Shown here: one piece after another, positions 1-11,086 of the stretch | Layout of the letters: each line of letters starts with the position of its first letter | How positions within the stretch are numbered: the first letter of the stretch is position 1 | Assembly (NCBI GenBank): GCA_022457065.1 | Contig: JAJGBQ010000007.1 | Span: 1-64,000, forward strand | Direction: 5' to 3' | Length of the DNA: 64,000 bases | DNA from: Curvularia sp. ZM96 | Taxonomy: Eukaryota > Ascomycota > Dothideomycetes > Pleosporales > Pleosporaceae | Made by a program: the position numbers and the translations under genes | The notes under the pieces: generated by a model | Seen by the model: only the letters and a program-made list of their open reading frames with translations | What the model was told of the DNA's origin: nothing | Databases searched by the model: none

Positions 1-63
1 ACTTCGTTCAGTTACGTATTGCTAAGGTTAAACAGACGACTACAAACAGAATCGACAGCACCT
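1..63 (+). other. Untrimmed Oxford Nanopore adapter and native barcode
   Basis: These bases are synthetic, not genomic. From memory of the ligation kit, 1-23 match the 3' part of the ONT top-strand adapter, 24-31 (AAGGTTAA) are the barcode front flank, 32-55 match native barcode 02 with one mismatch at about position 48, and 56-63 (CAGCACCT) are the rear flank. A single G at 64 separates this from telomere repeat. Its place directly outside the telomere means reads began at the physical chromosome end, so the contig probably reaches the true terminus. Confidence 0.93.
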
Positions 64-64
64 G

Positions 65-184
65 CCTAACCCTAACCTAACCTAACCCTAACCTAACCTA
101 ACCCTAACCCTAACCCTAACCCTAACCCTAACCCTAACCCTAACCCTAACCCTAACCCTAACCCTAACCCTAACCCTAACCCTA
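65..184 (+). repeat. Telomere, (CCCTAA)n C-strand
   Basis: About 120 bp of CCCTAA hexamers read 5' to 3' on the + strand, the orientation expected for a left chromosome end with the canonical fungal TTAGGG repeat. The outer 45 bp mix CCTAA pentamers with CCCTAA, while the inner part is uniform CCCTAA. The pentamers may be true variants or homopolymer undercalls (CCC to CC) at a low-coverage read end. About 20 repeats is normal for filamentous fungi. Confidence 0.97.
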
Positions 185-1643
185 GCGGTTCCGCGTTCAG
201 CTGCCTTGTTTGTCTCCGCCAGCGCTTTTGCTGGGGTATCCAGTCCGGGCAATGGGGGGCATATAACGCTCTTGCTGGGGTATCCAGTCCGGGTAACGCC
301 CTTCTCTCCTCCTTCACCCCCTCTCTGCTTACGTAATCTCCCCTCTCTCCAAACACCGTGACCCTGACCCTCGCCCAAATCCAGCTCCCTAACCCTCGCC
401 CTAACCTACTTCTGCTTCTCTCCTCTCTCCCTACCTGCGGGAACCCTAACCCTGTCTTGACTCTGTTAACCTATAAACTAAACACAAAGTAGTTCGCGCC
501 CGGGTTTTGCTGTCTAGTCTATCTTCTATAACTCGTTCTGGCCGCGGCTAGCCCTTACGGGTAACTAGTTTCTCTCTTCTTTTTCTCTGTATCTATTTAT
601 CTCTTCTCTACTTATATCATCTCTCCCCTCTCCGCATATACTATAACCTTAACCCTCTCTCTCTATCTTCTTCTATTACGCCCTATATTCTATCTAAACT
701 CCTCCTCTATATACCCCCCTATTACCCTCCGCCTTCTACCTAACTTCTCTTCTTTCCCGTATTATTAAGCCTCTTAGCCCTTAGCGAATCTCCCTCTCTC
801 TTTTCTCTTTCTCTTCTACTTTGTAGTACCTAAGTAATTAGCGTTTAGTCTTTACGTCTATCTACTTCTCTTCTATCTTGTGACACTAACGCCTTAGCTC
901 CGCATATCTCTCTCTTCTTCTACTCTCTATAGCCTATTAACTCTAAATCTTAAGTACAACTGAAATCTCTACTACTATTGCCTTCGTGAAAACCGGCCCT
1001 CTACCTCAGCCCTATGCCGCTTTCCTAGCTACCCTGCATATCTATCGTCTCCCTCGCCCTCACACCCTGTCTTAAATCTAGCTCTCTAACTCTCTTTTTC
1101 TATCTTCTTCTATTACGCTCCGCCTTCTGTCTAGTTTTTCTTTTACTTTATAATTATAAAGCGCTTAGCCCTTAGCAGTCATGTCTTTCTTCTATATACT
1201 TTTCTTTCCTCTACTATCTCCTCTTCTTTCTTTTAATACTCTATCTCTAACTCTATTATATATTCTACGCCCTCCGCTATGCTTTATCTTCTCTCTACTT
1301 CTTCTTTCTGTTTCTACTCTCTACTACTTAGTCAACTTCTGACTTCCCGGCCCGCGCCCCTCCAAGTCAGCTCCCCTCTCTCTAACTCTCTCTTATATCT
1401 AGCTACATATACAGCGATTCGTCTTTAGCCTTAACTACAAGTCTCTATAACTAGCTAACAATACTACTATTATTACTCTACAATACGTTACTATTCCATG
1501 TAAATTGCATATAACGATTTATATTCATCTTCTATAATTTACTATTATTTTATGCAAATAATCTATAAAATTAGTAAACTTTAGTTATAAACCACTTTTA
1601 GTAGCTTATAGTTTTTTCTTTCTTTCCTTAAATAATTCCCTCG
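185..1643. other. Subtelomeric non-coding, C/T-rich on + strand
   Basis: No gene is supported. Directly inside the telomere is a direct repeat of about 30 bp (223-252 and 267-296), each copy containing TTGCTGGGGTATCCAGTCC. Degenerate telomere-like words (CCCTAACCCTCGCCC and similar) run to about 450. From about 500 to 1,640 the + strand is strongly pyrimidine-rich (TCTCTCTTCT-type runs) and turns A/T-rich toward 1,400-1,640. The asymmetry continues into the Glu/Asp-rich 3' part of the helicase gene on the minus strand, so part of this stretch may be its decayed downstream region. Confidence 0.6.
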
Positions 1644-4600
1644 CTACTCTTCTATGCGAATACACTCGTCTACCCGCCGAATAACCCAGCTTAACTTGTT
1701 CCCTTCAATCCCTCCCCAACGCTTCTTCTCACTCCCCCACCGCGCCCACCCCTTCAACACCCCCCCAACCTCCTCTTCGTCTATCCAAAACCCTAGCCCA
1801 CCATCCTCCTCAATCGCCTGCTCCATTACTTCGTGCACCGCTAACCCTGCCTTCATCAACCCGATAATCAATACCTTGCCTAGTACCCCGTCATACTGAC
1901 ACCCCACCTCTCTCTGCTTTCGATATCCCCCATCCTGCATGTCAAACGCAAAGCTCTCACACACCGCCTGCGGCAGCCAGCACCCGTAGCAGCACGAATA
2001 CGGCACAATCTGCCAGTTGTCCTGCAGCATCTTGAGTCCCTTTAGCCCCTCCTGACCCTCCTCGTCCTCACACTCCTCCCACGCATGCCCTCGCCCATCT
2101 CTTCCGCTCGCTACACACCACTGACACCCCGACCGCCACTTCTCCATTACCCCCACCAGCTCCTCCACCTCCATCGCATCTCGACACTGCCGCTCCGCTT
2201 CTGCCATCCCTACCCACTGCCGCTGCCGTTCCTGCTGCTCAAACGTCAACCGCAAACCCATCTCTTTCTCCTCTTCTTCGTCTTTGTCGACTCCCTCTTC
2301 TCCTACTCCCTCTTCTTCCTCTTCCTCTTCATCACTACTCTCCCACCGGCACCGCTGACATGCTACCTCGTCCTCCTCGCACATCCCCCGCTCTACTCCA
2401 TCCATTGCCCAGTCAAGTACCGCCCGCATGCACCCCTTGCCCTCCACAAATAACTGCATATCCTCCTCTACCTCTCCCCCTTCTGCCCTTATAAACTCTT
2501 TCTTTCCCCACCTCATCCAATATCCCCGCATGATAATCGCCTCGCTCTTTCCCCCATCCCGTCCAGCCCGCCCACTCTCCTGTGCATACTACCGCATCTG
2601 CTGCACCCCTCCCACATGTACCACCGCCCGGATCGTTAGTGCGTCCACACCCAATCCTAATGCATTCGTTGCTGTAAACACCTGCCGCTGCCCACTCGTC
2701 AACTCCCTCACAATCTTCTTCTTCTCCTCTACTGTCCCTACCGCCCGGTAGTAACACGCCGCCCCCAGCACCTTGCCCATCTGTTTTGTCCGTGCGATCG
2801 TCCCACAGTACACAACCACCTGCCCTGGTAGCGGGTATCTCTTCTTCAGCTTCTCCACCAATCCTACCACCGCCTTCCCCTCGTCCTCCACATTATACTC
2901 GTGCACCGCATACCGGATATTCTTGCGCGTTGTCCGCCCCCGGAACCAGTAACACTTGCTCTTCTCCGGCAGCCCCATCACATCCAAAAACTGCTTCTCC
3001 TCCTTCGGCCTCAGCGTCGCTGTCAAGTATACAATCTGCGTCTCCACCCGGAGCAGCTGTCGCAGTCCTAGCAGCCGGCTGCGGAATCCCTTGAGCGAGT
3101 CCAGTATCGAGTGACATTCGTCAACCACAATCCGATCTAGCCGCCCCATTGACCGCTCCCGGTTAATATAATGCCCAAACGCCTCTCCTACAGCCGCTTC
3201 GGGCGTCACAAACATAATCTGCACACTCCTATACGGACGCTGGCTATCCCACTCCCCACTAACAATCCCTAGCTCGTCACACCGTGCCTTCATGTCAAAC
3301 CGCAGTGCCACTAACGGCACCACCATAACCGTCACCCCTGATGACACGGATGCCGGGAGCATAAACAGCACGCTCTTACCGGCGCCTGTTCCCATGATTA
3401 CCACCACGGGACTCTCGTACCGCATAATCGCCTATATCGCTGGCCGCTGTACACTGCGAAATGTAGCACTGGGCCCTAGCAGCCGCTAGAGCTCGCTGTC
3501 AATGTCCACCAGCCGCATCATCTTCCACCGCCGGTACTCCTCCTCGACTGCTTCCCTGCGTGCCTTGACAGCCAACCGACCCTGCCGTACCTTCTTCTCT
3601 TTTGCCGATGGGAGCTCTAAAAACGTATGCCACTCACGGCTAGCTACTCGGAACGCAAACCGCTTTGACTCTACACTAAATATAGCCTCATGTAGCGACC
3701 GTCCGTAGATCGCACCAGCAACATTGCTACTGTGTCCAGTCTGCAAGTCAAACGCTTCGTCCTCTTCTTCGGACGCATCGTCTTCGTTGGCAGTTATATA
3801 TGCCTTGCGTGCCTTGGGATTGTGGATGTACCGACGCCAGATCGCCTTAGATGCATGCCGCCACCTAATTACATTAAGCCTGACGCTCATGTACTGCAGC
3901 GACGCCTTTTGCATCTCTAGCTTAAGTCGGTTGGTGTTCCACTGCTCTACAGCGGGCGGTCTGTCCGTACGTATCCTGCCCTCCTCTGCCTCCTCTCTCT
4001 CTACTTCGTCTCCCTCTGCTTCCTCTTCACCCCCCTCTTCCCTCTCCTCGCAGCCATCCCTCCACGGCACAGTCCTGACCCGGCTCCCCTTGCCTACTCC
4101 TCTTGTGCTTTTCTGCGGGTTCATACTGCGCTTGCGTTTGCGTGTGGGTTCTTGCCACCGCTGCTCGGGCTGTGGCTCCCACATGTACCCGCTCTCCTCC
4201 TCCACCTCTCCCCACGCCGCCACTACCAACCGCTGCCAAAATGGACGCGCAAACCACAAGTAAAACAGCACTAGCTCACCCACTTCGCGTAGGACGTAGC
4301 GATAGATTACTTTGCTATGCCCACTCTGCGCAATATTTTTATGATATGTAGTGACAAAAATAAGTGCGCCATCTTCGATAAAAATACCGCGACTGTTCCC
4401 CTATGCATCATTTCGAAAACGGATTATCAGTAACTCACTACCACGTGGCGGCGCACCTCCAGTCATATGCACAAGTACTGCAAGTGCGTGGCGGGCTTCT
4501 CGCACTGCTCTGCCATATGCCTAGATACGCGCCTTCACCCACACTAGCCCACCACCCTCTGCTATAGCCACGCGCGACGCCGCAGCATCAGCAAACGCGT

Positions 4601-6290
4601 ACCGCAATGTCTTCTCCTGCTGGATACGCTCAATTAGCCAGCGCTTAGGGTCCCCTACACTGGTAGCCTGGTGGTTGCGTGGGTCTTCCATAAAACTCCA
4701 ACCTACCTGCTGCGCAGCAGCATTATCCACCAGCTTGTCCCAATAGATAGCGGGACATGGCGTCGTCCCTGGCATTACCTCGCCCTCGGCGTCTAACTGC
4801 AATAGTAGCAGTTGTTTCAGCATGTCCTGTCGCGTGCTAGCAATTATGCCGTGCACCATAATCCGTAGCTGCGCCATGCTGAACTGGATCTGCCCATACA
4901 ACAACGTGTCGCCCACCCAGTCTACCACGCCCTCAGCATTCGTCGTGTAGCGGATCTTAAAGCCAAATGCGCGCAGCCGCAAAATAGCGTCCATGGGCGT
5001 CGGCCGGCCGTTGTAGTCGGTCAGTGCCATGAACTAGTAGCACATGTCCTGCACCAGCTCAAAATGCGTACTAGCTATGGTGCTGGCGGTCTCTTCACTG
5101 TACCCCCTAGCCACTAGCTTGTCAATCTGCGCACTACGCTCCTTGTGTGCTTGGTATAGCACTAGCATGCGCGATATGCTGACCATGGCTGACTGCTTGG
5201 GTGTATACGTGAGTGGATCTAGCCACGCCCGGTCGGCGCTGACGCCCAGCACAGCCATGCCACTGATCAAGCCGCTCTCATACTCGCTGCTGGCTAGCAT
5301 GTGATCTAGCAGCGCAAGCATAAATGCGAGCACTTGATCTTGCAACGCCTGGGCGTCCTCTCCGTCCAGTCGCTCTTCCTCACTTTCGCTATCGCTCTCT
5401 AAGCCAGCTTCTTCTTCTGCTTCTGTTGCTGCTTCTTCTTCTGGGTCGTACCCCGTAATCTCCTTCATCTCCTCCAAGCATGCCTTCTGCTCGCTCGTCA
5501 AGCGGTATGGGGGGCGTCTGCCCTGCACTTCATCGCGCGAATCTGGCTGGACTACCGGCAGCTCGTATGTCCGCCAGACATACGCAATCACCTGAAGCCA
5601 CACCAGACGGTATTTCTTCATAGTGAGCTCTGTCTGGCTCGCGTTAAACGGCTTTTCGTTGGTGGTAGTCCCATACTCGCGCCAGTTAATGTGCATCATG
5701 GCGGGCATGCCTACTACGCTAGAGTGAGAAGCCTGCTGCGCCCTCCAGATCACCATCTCGGCGGCCCAGCACACGTCACGCAGTGCCCGCTCTCGGTAGC
5801 TAGGTATCTGTGCCATGTCCAGTAGCCATAGTCGGTCCAGTCCCTTCAAGTGCCGTTTCCAGCCTGCCCGGTTCAGCCATGTCTAGTATCCCCACCGACT
5901 ACTGTCCTCTTCAATAACGTTGCTGGGGTTTCTGCTCTCCATCACGCTGTCAATCTGTGCTGCTGTTTTAGCGAATACGCGCCTTAGCTGCTTTTCCTCG
6001 TCGTCGCTATTTTCTAGCTCAGCGGGCGCAGCGCCCTGGACCTCAAACAGTCGACCTAGCGTGCTGGTGTTGTGAAACTTCTGGCACATAACCCTACCTG
6101 TCCACCTCTGCTGTGTAGCTGGGCGACCGACTCTGCGTGTATGGCTTTGCGTCCAGCTGTGGTGAATCCGGCCATGCTCCTGCATCTTCTTCACATGGCG
6201 ATAAATATAGCCACATTCTATGCACTTTAATCCATCCTCGTATACTAGTAAGTGGGGTAGTGGTGCAGTGTCGGGACGGGGAAACACGAC
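1644..6290 (-). pseudogene. Telomere-linked RecQ-type DNA helicase, interrupted by in-frame TAG codons
   Basis: A single minus-strand reading frame runs from 6,290 to 1,644 toward the telomere, broken only by TAG codons at 5,883, 5,034, 4,521, 4,401, 3,486 and 2,589; TAG at 1,644 ends it and TAG at 6,291 closes it upstream. The N-terminal part (6,290-5,883) has a C2H2-like finger (CIECGYIYRH...H). The next part carries the WLNRAGW motif, like fungal DUF3505/OrsD-type proteins. The helicase core (3,425-2,589) shows Walker A GTGAGKS, a DECH box (DECHS), motif III TATL and a later LGLGVD/VVHVG motif. The C-terminal part is acidic with Cys pairs (CQWC, CQRC). Such helicases are a standard subtelomeric family (TLH) in fungi. 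The stops fit light RIP of CAG or TGG codons. No intron was needed to keep the frame. Confidence 0.85.
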
Positions 6291-6660
6291 CTAGTCTGCA
6301 TCGCTAGCCCAGTTCTGTAGTGATGCATCTGTATCTATAGCTTAGATAATATCCTGCCAGATTCTGGGATACAAGTCCTAGTGTTTAGTGTCCAAGTGGG
6401 TGCGCAGCTACGACTTAATAATGCCTTGGTGGTGACGCTTGCATATAGCAATGCGATGCGTAGGCAAGTAATCAAAAATATCTTAAAATGCTTCCATTTA
6501 ATAATCATGTAGGATCTATATCTTGTTGTATTTGTTGTAGTTATTTAATTCTATAGGTGTTTATTTGCTTATTATTATGGCGCTGATAGCTACCTAGCAA
6601 TCCAACGTTGACCCAGTCCACCCGGAAACCCTTCTTGCTGGGGTTGGGGTTAACTTCTGA

Positions 6661-6725
6661 GCGTAACCCTACCCTAACCCTACCCTAGGGTTAACTTAGG
6701 GTTAAGCCCTAAGCGTAACCCTATC
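6661..6725. repeat. Interstitial telomere-like sequence
   Basis: Degenerate CCCTAA words in both orientations (CCCTACCCTAACCCTACCC followed by TAGGGTTAACTTAGGGTTAAG) create a small inverted telomere-like block. This is typical of subtelomeres with past end-to-end exchange. Confidence 0.7.
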
Positions 6726-6881
6726 TAAGCACGGGCCATACCTACGAACACCAACTCTCTACTACATTTCACTCTATAACTCACGCTATACTTATCGCAT
6801 TACTATAAAAAGTAGTTCGTCAAATACGCCCAAGTTTTCTGTATCTTAGATAGAAGTTGTATCTATTTTAGATGCTGTTCG

Positions 6882-7030
6882 GACCTTAGTTCCATGTCCT
6901 CTCCAAATCCACGGAACTAAGGTCGGGAAATTCAGCAACCCCTAACGGAACTAAGGTCATTCCGACCTTAGTTCTGTCGAGGATTGAGGATAGGTCATTC
7001 CGACCTTAGTTCTGTCGAGGATTGAGGATA
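6882..7030. repeat. Cluster of 11-12 bp palindromic arms with a 38-bp tandem duplication
   Basis: The 12-mer GACCTTAGTTCC (6,882-6,893) faces its exact complement GGAACTAAGGTC (6,913-6,924). A second copy of the complement (6,947-6,958) forms a near-perfect hairpin with GACCTTAGTTC (6,964-6,974) around a 5-nt loop. A 38-bp unit beginning GGTCATTCCGACC is tandemly repeated (6,955-6,992 and 6,993-7,030). It lies just downstream of the DUF3505-like fragment. Function is unknown; it could be a miniature transposon end or a hairpin terminator-like structure. Confidence 0.75.
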
Positions 7031-7059
7031 GAATTAAATAAAGTACTGTTCTCTCCCTT

Positions 7060-7455
7060 CTATGCTTGCTGGTGATTTTTTTTCAAGTGTTTGCGCATCA
7101 CGCTCTTATCTGTAGTCAGAAAATAGCATGTCTTGCAGCGCAGTCTATTAAGCGGCGTCCCTAGCTCTTCAATTGGCTTAGCGGGCTGCTCGGGAAGCTC
7201 GATATTCTTCGGCTCTGTCCTCTTATAATGCATAAAGCGTTGAATAGTCGCTTTGCGCACTTTTGCGGGCGTTATATGCTGTTGTAATAGATGCTTATCA
7301 AGATTAATAACCCCGCTGCTATGCTGCTTGCAAATAAGAACGCCAAAGTCTTCCAAGAAGCAAAGAACATCGTCGCAGTTGTCTGCCGAGTCTATTCTTG
7401 TGCTGCGCGCTGGCGAGCTGCTATTGCTGCTCTCTGCGTTCTGTACGCGACTGTC
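7060..7455 (-). pseudogene. DUF3505-like zinc-finger N-terminal fragment
   Basis: An open minus-strand frame of 132 codons bounded by TAG codons at 7,456 and 7,060, with no ATG near its 5' end. It contains VLICKQHSSGVI followed by LDKHLLQQH, then CKTCYFLTTDKSVMRKHL ending in KKNH. This is the paired C-x2-C...H-x4-H-type layout seen at the N-terminus of fungal DUF3505 (OrsD-like) and telomere-linked helicase proteins. It lies upstream of the helicase on the same strand but in another frame, so it may be the detached N-terminus of that gene or a fragment of a second copy. Confidence 0.5.
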
Positions 7456-8133
7456 CTAGATGGGTAGCTCTATAAGACGCTTATGTTTGAGTAGAGTAAC
7501 AAATTGTATATACGCAGAGATAGTACATACTAAGTGTGAGTAGTAGTGTAGTAGTAGTAGTACAAGTAGATTTATATTACTCTATATAGTTGTTTGTTGT
7601 TGTGCTGATACAACTAGTAGTCCGATATTGCCCTAGTTCTCATAGCAACGCTGTTGCTGGCGTCAAGCGCTTGTCGGAATCTCACAGCGACTCCGCATAG
7701 TAGCTGCGCGATACTAGCTACCATTGGGGGGACTAGAAAAGTCTTTCTTGGGAACCCTATATGCTACTATAGCGTAACCCTAAAGTTGGGGTTAGCTTAG
7801 GGTTAAGCCCTAACCCTAGCCCTAGCCCTAGCTGCGGCAACTACCCCATACAGCTATATATACGAAGCTGCGAGTTTCGCGCTGCTATTGGGGAGACTGA
7901 GAAAGACTTTCTTAGTTAGCGCATATGCTATAACACCGTCTGGGGCCTATACTAGGGTGCACTTGGGGTTAAGTCAACCCTAACGCTAAGCCTAAATAGT
8001 GCGGCTTATGGGTGTCAAAAATCCGCGGGTTTGGGGGTCAAAATGGCCCGATGCGGACGGAAACCCTAACGCTAAGCCTGTTTCGGCGCGGGCTATGGGA
8101 TAACCCGCGCCTCATATTGGTTAGGAAAGACTA
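7456..8133. repeat. Subtelomeric repeats with telomere-like words
   Basis: No gene. Two related motifs occur at about 7,724-7,760 and 7,888-7,925 (ATTGGGGGGACTAGAAAAG and ATTGGGGAGACTGAGAAAG, each followed by CTTTCTT). Each is next to telomere-like sequence (7,771-7,832 and 7,955-8,000). A third relative sits at about 19,785. A short GTAGTAGTAGTAG run occurs near 7,545. Confidence 0.55.
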
Positions 8134-8135
8134 TA

Positions 8136-9997
8136 ACGTCTGGGACGGGCGAGTGACTAGGACGGGCGAGTGACCGGATATGCCAAGACCCCATCAACTT
8201 TAACTACTACACGCGATATCTTAAACTAATAACGTGTAAAACTCTTTAAAAGAATCTTAAATATAACTTACATTACTAGCTATCTAACGTAACGCGATAC
8301 TTAGTATTCCACGTGCTATAGCAATCTATAGTATAGCTAAAAGTACACTAAGACGAAGACGTGCTAGAAAGCTCTCTCGACAAGATTCTACGCCTAACTT
8401 AATAAGACTCCTTGTGATAGAAGAAGAGACGCTTTATAACTATATTCTAGACCTTAACTAGCGAGAATTTCTAGTACGCCTCTCTACTGTTAAAGATCTA
8501 GCTAATTCTTTACTAGCTGCTCGCAACTATAAGCCTATTAGCTAAAACTAGGCTAAGTCCTTTGTAAAACGTCGTCTAGAGCTTCGAATAAAGTTTAATC
8601 GAAAGTATAACTATAAGAGAGCCCTCTATAAAGATTCTAAGCTTATATAGCGCTAGTTCCGCCTAGTATAGAATACTAAAGCTAAGTATAGAATCTAGAA
8701 TAATAATATATACAACTTTAACAAGACGGGCTTTATAATAGACATATATAACGCGCTAGTAGTAGTTATAGCCTCTAAGCGTCGAATAAAGCTAAAGTTC
8801 TTATAGTAGGGCAACTAGGAGTAGGTTACTAGCGTGGTTTGTGTTAGCGCAGCTAGCTAGGCGATCCTACCCTTTATTATCTTTAGCGGCAAGCACTACC
8901 TCTCTACCTAGTATAAGGAGGATAGCCTGCCTAGAGACTAGCTTATTAGGGTCTCTAAGAACGGCTAGACGACGAATAAGCTTAGTATAAAGTAGTTAGA
9001 GCACTTTAACAAGCATATAAAAGAGCGCACTATTAGAGCCTATTGTCTACTTATTCTTAATAGTTATAAGAGCTATAACTCTGTTAAGTTCTAGTAACAC
9101 TGCGCAAAAGTAAAGATTATTACTCTCTATATACCTCCGCATTCCTCTCATCTACTATAGCTACTTAATGTAGGCTGCTTTTTACCTTTAAAGAGGGCCT
9201 ATAGGCGCTAAGCTAAGGATATAATACGTAATAGAATTAACTATATTACTAAGATAGAGTTCCTGCTAGCCTTCTAGCTAGCCTATTACAAGACTATTAT
9301 AAAGAACAATATTCTAAGAGGGTTCTAAGGCGCTGGCTTAGTTCTACACGACCTAGAGACGGTGATATTAAAGCTTAATGTCAAGCTGCGCACGCCATTA
9401 CTACCTGCTATAGAAGATCTACCCTAGCTATCGCAAACTCTAAGTAATACCCTAGAACTAGGGTCGCAATCGACGCTAGTGAAGTAGAGGATTTAAAGGC
9501 ATATAGATAGCTTACTATTAAGCAAAGTAGTTGCCTTTAAAAAGCTAGCTAAAGGCGCTACGATTATTGCGCATAAGCTAGTATTAGCGCAAAAACGCGT
9601 CTCTAAGCTTAAGATAGCTAATTAAGCTACCACACAACGAAGATCGCATAAAAGAAAGCGAGTATAGAAAGGAGAGACTCTAATAGTTAAAGAGGGAGAG
9701 CGATTAGCAACTCTAAGAGAGTTTAGGGCACGTAGTAATAGGAAGAAGATAAAGAAGAGAGCGCGCGCTAAGGTAGGCGAGCTGTCGCAAAGACACTATA
9801 GACGCTGCAGCGAGGTAGGATATAATACGCGGATATATAAGCAAGATATAGAAGATAATTTCGAGTAGAATAGCTTATTACGATTTTAATTTACTATTGT
9901 TGTTGTGCTACAATAGTCGTGTAATAGTCGTGAAGTTGATGGGGTCTTGGCATGTCCGGTCACTCGCCCGTCCCGGTCACTCGCCCGTCCCAGACGT
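8136..9997 (+). mobile_element. Fot1/pogo-type DNA transposon, complete but RIPed (1,862 bp)
   Basis: The boundaries are exact. Terminal inverted repeats of about 62 bp begin ACGTCTGGGACGGGCGAG at 8,136 and end with the complement at 9,997, flanked by a TA target duplication (8,134-8,135 and 9,998-9,999). Each TIR holds two tandem 17-bp copies of a GGGACGGGCGAGTGACC-like box (8,142-8,158 and 8,159-8,175 on the left). TA target choice and size fit the Fot1 branch of the pogo family. The interior is A/T-rich and rich in TAG/TAA, as expected after RIP. Confidence 0.92.
8370..9890 (+). pseudogene. RIP-inactivated DDE1 (pogo/Fot1) transposase
   Basis: Reading through stops on the + strand gives recognisable pogo transposase blocks: NG-stop-TTNKLSIK around 8,960 (NGWTTNKL with TGG changed to TAG), RLLILNSYKSY near 9,045 (the degraded LDGHGSH catalytic block) and PPHSSHLL...LNVGCF near 9,130. 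The C-terminal part matches the sister element at 29,888-31,749 (LELGSQSTLVKWRI, HKRKRV, ARSNRKK). Many TAG/TAA codons make it non-functional. The outer limits are approximate. Confidence 0.8.
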
Positions 9998-9999
9998 TA

Positions 10000-11086
10000 A
10001 AATGGACTAGTAACCTATATATTAGATCTACTACTAGACGCTAAAATATATCTAAGATTCTATATTAAACTATTAGAACTAGCAGACTCTAAAACGCTAT
10101 TACAAGAAACATTCCACTACGAAACAGAAGAAGACGACGAATATAACGTAGAAGACCTTCAAGGATACTAAGAAACTAGAAGGAACGATTTTAGAGACGA
10201 CGACTTCTACTAAGAATAGCTAGTTAAATAGAAAGAATACCTAGAGTTAGAAAATATATAGGAACCCGAAGCTAACCTATAAAACTATTAGCAACTACTA
10301 AAGAAATACTAGAAACAAAACAATATTTACTACTATACTAGAAAAGCGAAACTAATAAAAGGAAAATCTAACGAAATAAGGTTCTATAATAAACCTATAA
10401 CACTATAAGAAGCACGAAAAGAAAAACGTACTATTACGAAGAAAAGATAGAAGCATTACTAGGATTTAAGGCGAGGGCATCTAAGAACCCTAAAGTACTC
10501 TACATAACTGGCGAAAACTCTACTAACGCATCCGCAGCAGGGTAATCTAAAGACTCTTGCGTATCTACGTCATTACCACCTTCGCGCAAGGTGTTCGCTA
10601 GATATATAGTCTTTCTTGTAGTACGCTCCTTAGCCTACTTTAAAATCTTCTTATTCTATATTAAACGCGAAATTACCTAAGCTAATAATTACTTATCTTT
10701 ATCTACCTTCTTTTAATACTCTTTACGAGTCTTGTCTAAGAATATCTACGACATGTTAACACATAGGTGGCCTAGACGAGTGTACTTAGAGTACTTTAAA
10801 CGCTTACTATTAACCTTAGGCATCGCGACGCACTAACGGTTATTTGCGAAATAATAATCGCAGGGGATAGACGTAGGGAGGCTATTACGACGAATCTTAA
10901 GAGTAAGACGAAGATATTCTTTAGACCTAGAGGTAGATATTATTAGCTACAGGTATATAGAAAAGCTTAAGGACAAGCTTAGAAAGAAGGGAGATAGTGT
11001 TACGAACCTAAAGAAAGAAGGCACGGTGGTTAAGTTAAGGAATATCGACGTCTAGTCGATAGGGCTATATATAACGCGGGGGTTAG
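10000..11086 (+). mobile_element. Remnant of a RIPed retroelement-like repeat
   Basis: A/T-rich sequence full of TAG/TAA. Ignoring stops, the + strand reads as a charged protein (YETEEDDEYNVEDLQGY, later NEIRFYNKPITLQEARKEK) that I cannot assign. Just before 11,087 there is a purine run (GCGGGGGTTAG) that could be a polypurine tract in front of an LTR. This suggests the 3' end of a truncated LTR element. No other domain was recognised. Confidence 0.4.

Larger units (their letters stand above)
6291..7059. other. Intergenic subtelomere with telomere-like and palindromic repeats
   Basis: No gene is seen. The minus-strand frame of the helicase continues upstream but meets TAG at 6,291, TAA at 6,342 and TAG at 6,378, so any longer N-terminus is destroyed or absent. 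The stretch holds an interstitial telomere-like segment and a cluster of inverted and direct repeats, listed separately. Confidence 0.6.

Noticed and set aside
88..378. Open frames of Val-Arg and Leu-Gly repeats on the minus strand over the telomere
   Set aside because: They are translations of the telomere hexamer and carry no gene.
6655..8060. CRISPR-like or tandem-array interpretation of telomere-like words
   Set aside because: The units are degenerate telomere hexamers without regular spacers in a eukaryotic subtelomere.
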